A DNA stretch of 8,205 bases from the NCBI GenBank assembly GCA_900757285.1, contig CAAENI010000243.1, positions 1 to 8,205 on the forward strand, in the 5' to 3' direction. The stretch's first letter is position 1, and each line of letters begins with the position of its first letter. Below, piece after piece: positions 6,450 to 8,205 of the stretch. This DNA is from an uncultured Collinsella sp. (GTDB taxonomy: Bacteria; Actinomycetota; Coriobacteriia; Coriobacteriales; Coriobacteriaceae). Made by a program: the position numbers and the translations under genes. The notes below the pieces were generated by a model. The model was not told the DNA's origin and searched no databases. It was given only the letters and a program-made list of their open reading frames with translations.

Positions 6450-7346
6450 TCACTCCGGATCAAACGACATGTCGCCCGAACCGACCTCAAAACGATACGT
6501 AGCAGACTTATCGCCGTTATCGAATTCAAGATTCAAAATGGTCTCGCCGTCGTAGTCAAGCGGAAGGAAATCGCTCTCGAAGTCGCCGCTGCCCAAGGTG
6601 AGGCTCGCCTTAAAGCCCGTCGAGTTCGGAACCGTCATCTCCACATCGCCCGAGCCCACACTCACGTCCATCGACTTCGCGGGGGCCTGGTAAAGCTCGA
6701 ACGTCACATCGCCCGAACCGACCTCAGCGCTGAGCGCATCAGTCACGCTGCCCGTAAACTCTACATCTCCCGCACCCAGGAAAAGGTCGAAACCATCACA
6801 GATGACACCGGCAATCTGCAGATCGCCCGAGCCCACGTGCGCGTTGACTCCCTTCAGATGTTCGGCAACACGGCGCGGCAGCTCGACCGTAACTGAGCGA
6901 TCGATTGCCTTACCGTCGTCACTTCCAAACTGGGAAACCTTGAGCGTCGAGTCCTCGACGGATGCGATGTTTTGCGTCGCGGCCTTGGAGGCATCCATAC
7001 CCTCGGCAACGCGCCCCCGCTCGATAACGCGAGCCTTGTTGCCATCAACAACCTTGACGTCCACCGAAGCCGCATTGATATCGAAATCGAGGTAGCGGAA
7101 CTCATCGGCATCAAAAGTCGTGCTCGAAAGCTGCTGAGGCTGAGCGGAATACTTACCGCCATCGTTCAAAACATCGGCGTCAACCGCATCGTCCCTACCG
7201 GACAAGCCGGATGCAATAGTGCCGAGATCCCACGGACCATCAAAATGAATCCATGTCCGCGAAGCGCCAAAGACAAGCCCAACAATAAGCACAAACGCTC
7301 CGATGCCAACGCCCAGACGCACCTTCGATTCATGCGAGAGTTTCAT
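6450..7346 (-). CDS. Membrane-anchored DUF4097 beta-repeat protein with GSGD motifs
   Basis: A 298-residue protein of the DUF4097 (LiaG-like, putative adhesin) beta-helix type; molecular function unknown. Residues about 11-28 are a single hydrophobic segment after a short basic start, so it is probably anchored in the membrane with the rest outside. A spacer (about 30-75) leads into a repetitive beta domain marked by GSGD or GAGD turns at 172, 191, 210, 231, 252 and 289, spaced 19, 19, 21, 21 and 37 residues; the larger last step suggests a lost or diverged repeat. The start ATG (7344-7346) overlaps by one base the TAA stop of the XRE regulator (TAATG), and AAGGTG (7354-7359) is its ribosome site inside that gene, so the two are translationally coupled. 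DUF4097 genes are often next to small regulators and are linked to cell-envelope stress; that role is inferred here. It ends MSFDPE just before a terminator hairpin. Confidence 0.82.
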   Translation of the reverse strand: MKLSHESKVRLGVGIGAFVLIVGLVFGASRTWIHFDGPWDLGTIASGLSGRDDAVDADVLNDGGKYSAQPQQLSSTTFDADEFRYLDFDINAASVDVKVVDGNKARVIERGRVAEGMDASKAATQNIASVEDSTLKVSQFGSDDGKAIDRSVTVELPRRVAEHLKGVNAHVGSGDLQIAGVICDGFDLFLGAGDVEFTGSVTDALSAEVGSGDVTFELYQAPAKSMDVSVGSGDVEMTVPNSTGFKASLTLGSGDFESDFLPLDYDGETILNLEFDNGDKSATYRFEVGSGDMSFDPE

Positions 7347-8062
7347 TATTCATCACCTTCTTTGGCGCTCGGATCAACGGGGGTCGCGGTAGCCACGTCG
7401 GTATCAACCGCAGGGGAATCATCCTGAGCCCTGGATGCCACCGGCGCCGGACCAACCTGAATATTCCCGCGCGCCCAATCGCCGTCGAGCGCACGCGCCA
7501 CCCAGTGATAGATGGGGATCGTAAAGAAGATCAGTGCGGCAAAGGGGGCACCACCAAACAGGAACATCAGTAAAAAGAACAGCAGCCAGCACACGGCCCA
7601 ATACGGAAACGACTGGAACGGACCTTTCACTGGAGTCGGATTGACCGCGCCAGCGCTCGTCGCTTGCGCCGTCGCGGCGTTAGCCGCCTGTGCGCTCCAA
7701 CTTGCAGCTTGCGCCGCCTTGGCCGCAGCATCACTCGCCTGTGTTGCCGCCTCGGTAGCGCGCGCTGCCGCCTCGTGGGTACGGGCGCGCTCGGCCGCCT
7801 CGGCCTCGCGCTGGCGAGCACGGTCCTCGTTCTCAAACTCGATATCGTCCTCGATCTCGTCGCTCGGATTGAGTAGCTCGTCCAGACTCACACCATAGAG
7901 CTTGGCAAGCGAGATCAGGTTCTCGGTATCAGGCGAGCTCTCCGCGCGCTCCCATTTACTGACCGCCTGGCGCGACAGTCCCAGCTTTCGCGCCAATCCT
8001 TCTTGGCTAAAGCCCTTGCTGCGGCGAAGGTCGGCGAGCCGCTGAGCAGTTTCTACATTCAT
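7346..8062 (-). CDS. XRE-family HTH regulator with two C-terminal membrane segments
   Basis: A 238-residue protein. Residues about 6-62 form an XRE/Cro-CI helix-turn-helix: AQRLADLRRSKGFSQEGLA, GLSRQAVSKWERAESSPD (recognition helix around 31-42) and LISLAKLYGVSLDELLN. An acidic patch (68-80) leads to a long Ala/Glu/Arg then Ala/Gln/Ser-rich stretch (about 82-138), likely helical or coiled. Two hydrophobic segments (about 154-170 and 173-188) form a membrane hairpin, which would keep both the DNA-binding head and the polar, acidic C-terminal tail (190-238) in the cytoplasm. It is thus probably a membrane-tethered DNA-binding regulator, perhaps sensing envelope state, with the coupled DUF4097 protein as target or partner. 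The start is ATG 8060-8062, 32 codons inside the longest open frame (which reaches ATG 8158), because AGGAGGAA stands at 8065-8072 and the HTH begins directly after it. Its ligand and regulon are unknown. Confidence 0.87.
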   Translation of the reverse strand: MNVETAQRLADLRRSKGFSQEGLARKLGLSRQAVSKWERAESSPDTENLISLAKLYGVSLDELLNPSDEIEDDIEFENEDRARQREAEAAERARTHEAAARATEAATQASDAAAKAAQAASWSAQAANAATAQATSAGAVNPTPVKGPFQSFPYWAVCWLLFFLLMFLFGGAPFAALIFFTIPIYHWVARALDGDWARGNIQVGPAPVASRAQDDSPAVDTDVATATPVDPSAKEGDE

Positions 8063-8064
8063 GG

Positions 8065-8072
8065 TTCCTCCT
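8065..8072 (-). promoter_or_regulatory. Ribosome binding site fixing the XRE regulator start
   Basis: AGGAGGAA on the - strand lies two bases before ATG 8060-8062 (AGGAGG core four bases away). It overrules the longer in-frame start at 8158, whose extra 32 residues look unlike any HTH N-terminus. Confidence 0.8.
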
Positions 8073-8126
8073 ATGCGATGCCAGCCGTGCCGCCGGACCG
8101 TTTTTGTTCTTAAGGCGCCTTGCACA

Positions 8127-8185
8127 GTTAAAAATCTATCCGCCACCGCCAAAAGCATGCCACCTATTCTAGTGAGATTTTTGAC
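8127..8185. promoter_or_regulatory. Spaced inverted repeat upstream of the XRE gene, possible operator
   Basis: GTTAAAAATCT (8127-8137) and AGATTTTTGAC (8175-8185) are inverted copies matching at 10 of 11 positions, with centres 48 bases apart. They sit 65-123 bases upstream of the XRE start. A - strand TAGAAT (8166-8171) between them is -10-like but has no matching -35. A + strand TTGACA (8181-8186) overlaps the right arm and could be a -35 for a divergent gene beyond the window. Autoregulation by the XRE protein is a guess from position. Nothing else was recognised in 8073-8205. Confidence 0.3.
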
Positions 8186-8205
8186 AACCGGAGGTTGCGG
8201 GCGCA

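Noticed and set aside
4070..6502. An 810-codon open frame on the + strand antisense to elp3.
   Set aside because: It is the mirror of a strongly supported Elp3 coding frame in GC-rich DNA. Its translation is rich in Arg, His, Ala and Leu with no recognisable domain, and it runs across three separate - strand features, including the terminator hairpin.
8063..8158. A 32-residue N-terminal extension of the XRE regulator starting at ATG 8158.
   Set aside because: AGGAGGAA directly precedes ATG 8060-8062 and the HTH fold begins there; the extension would overlie the regulatory region.
8181..8205. A divergent promoter with -35 TTGACA on the + strand.
   Set aside because: The -35 hexamer is perfect, but the -10 would fall at or past the window end, and no - 10 start matches in the visible bases.

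Overview
This 8.2 kb window is GC-rich bacterial DNA. Its gene content fits an actinobacterium of the Coriobacteriia type (Collinsella, Olsenella and relatives): a bacterial Elp3, an XRE regulator paired with a DUF4097 protein, and strong AGGAGG ribosome sites. That assignment is an inference from gene content and codon style; no marker gene is present to prove it.

Left part, + strand, 1-3539. The window opens inside a BrxD-like (DUF2791) P-loop ATPase whose N-terminus, with Walker A, lies upstream. A 116-base gap follows, holding a stem-loop that overlaps the ATPase stop codon and a run of 12-base spaced CGTTG words. Then comes an 814-residue Lhr-like superfamily II helicase of the BrxHI type. 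This ATPase-helicase pair is known from type 2 BREX phage-defence loci and from TerB-associated stress or defence operons. It is the strongest candidate here for an accessory or defence system. The + strand genes visible in the window end with the helicase, so any further partners must lie to the left, outside the window.

Right part, - strand, 3566-8062. Two transcription units converge on the helicase. The first is elp3, a radical SAM/GNAT tRNA wobble-uridine modification enzyme, directly abutted by a membrane-anchored spermidine-synthase-fold protein. The second, further right and transcribed towards elp3, is an XRE regulator carrying two transmembrane segments, overlapping by one base a membrane-anchored DUF4097 protein with GSGD repeats. 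A GC-rich hairpin between the two units is a likely terminator for the second. A TACAAT box spaced for leaderless transcription lies just before elp3.

The last ~140 bases (8063-8205) are an upstream regulatory region with a spaced inverted repeat that could be an operator. No tRNA, rRNA, CRISPR array, insertion sequence or replication origin was seen.
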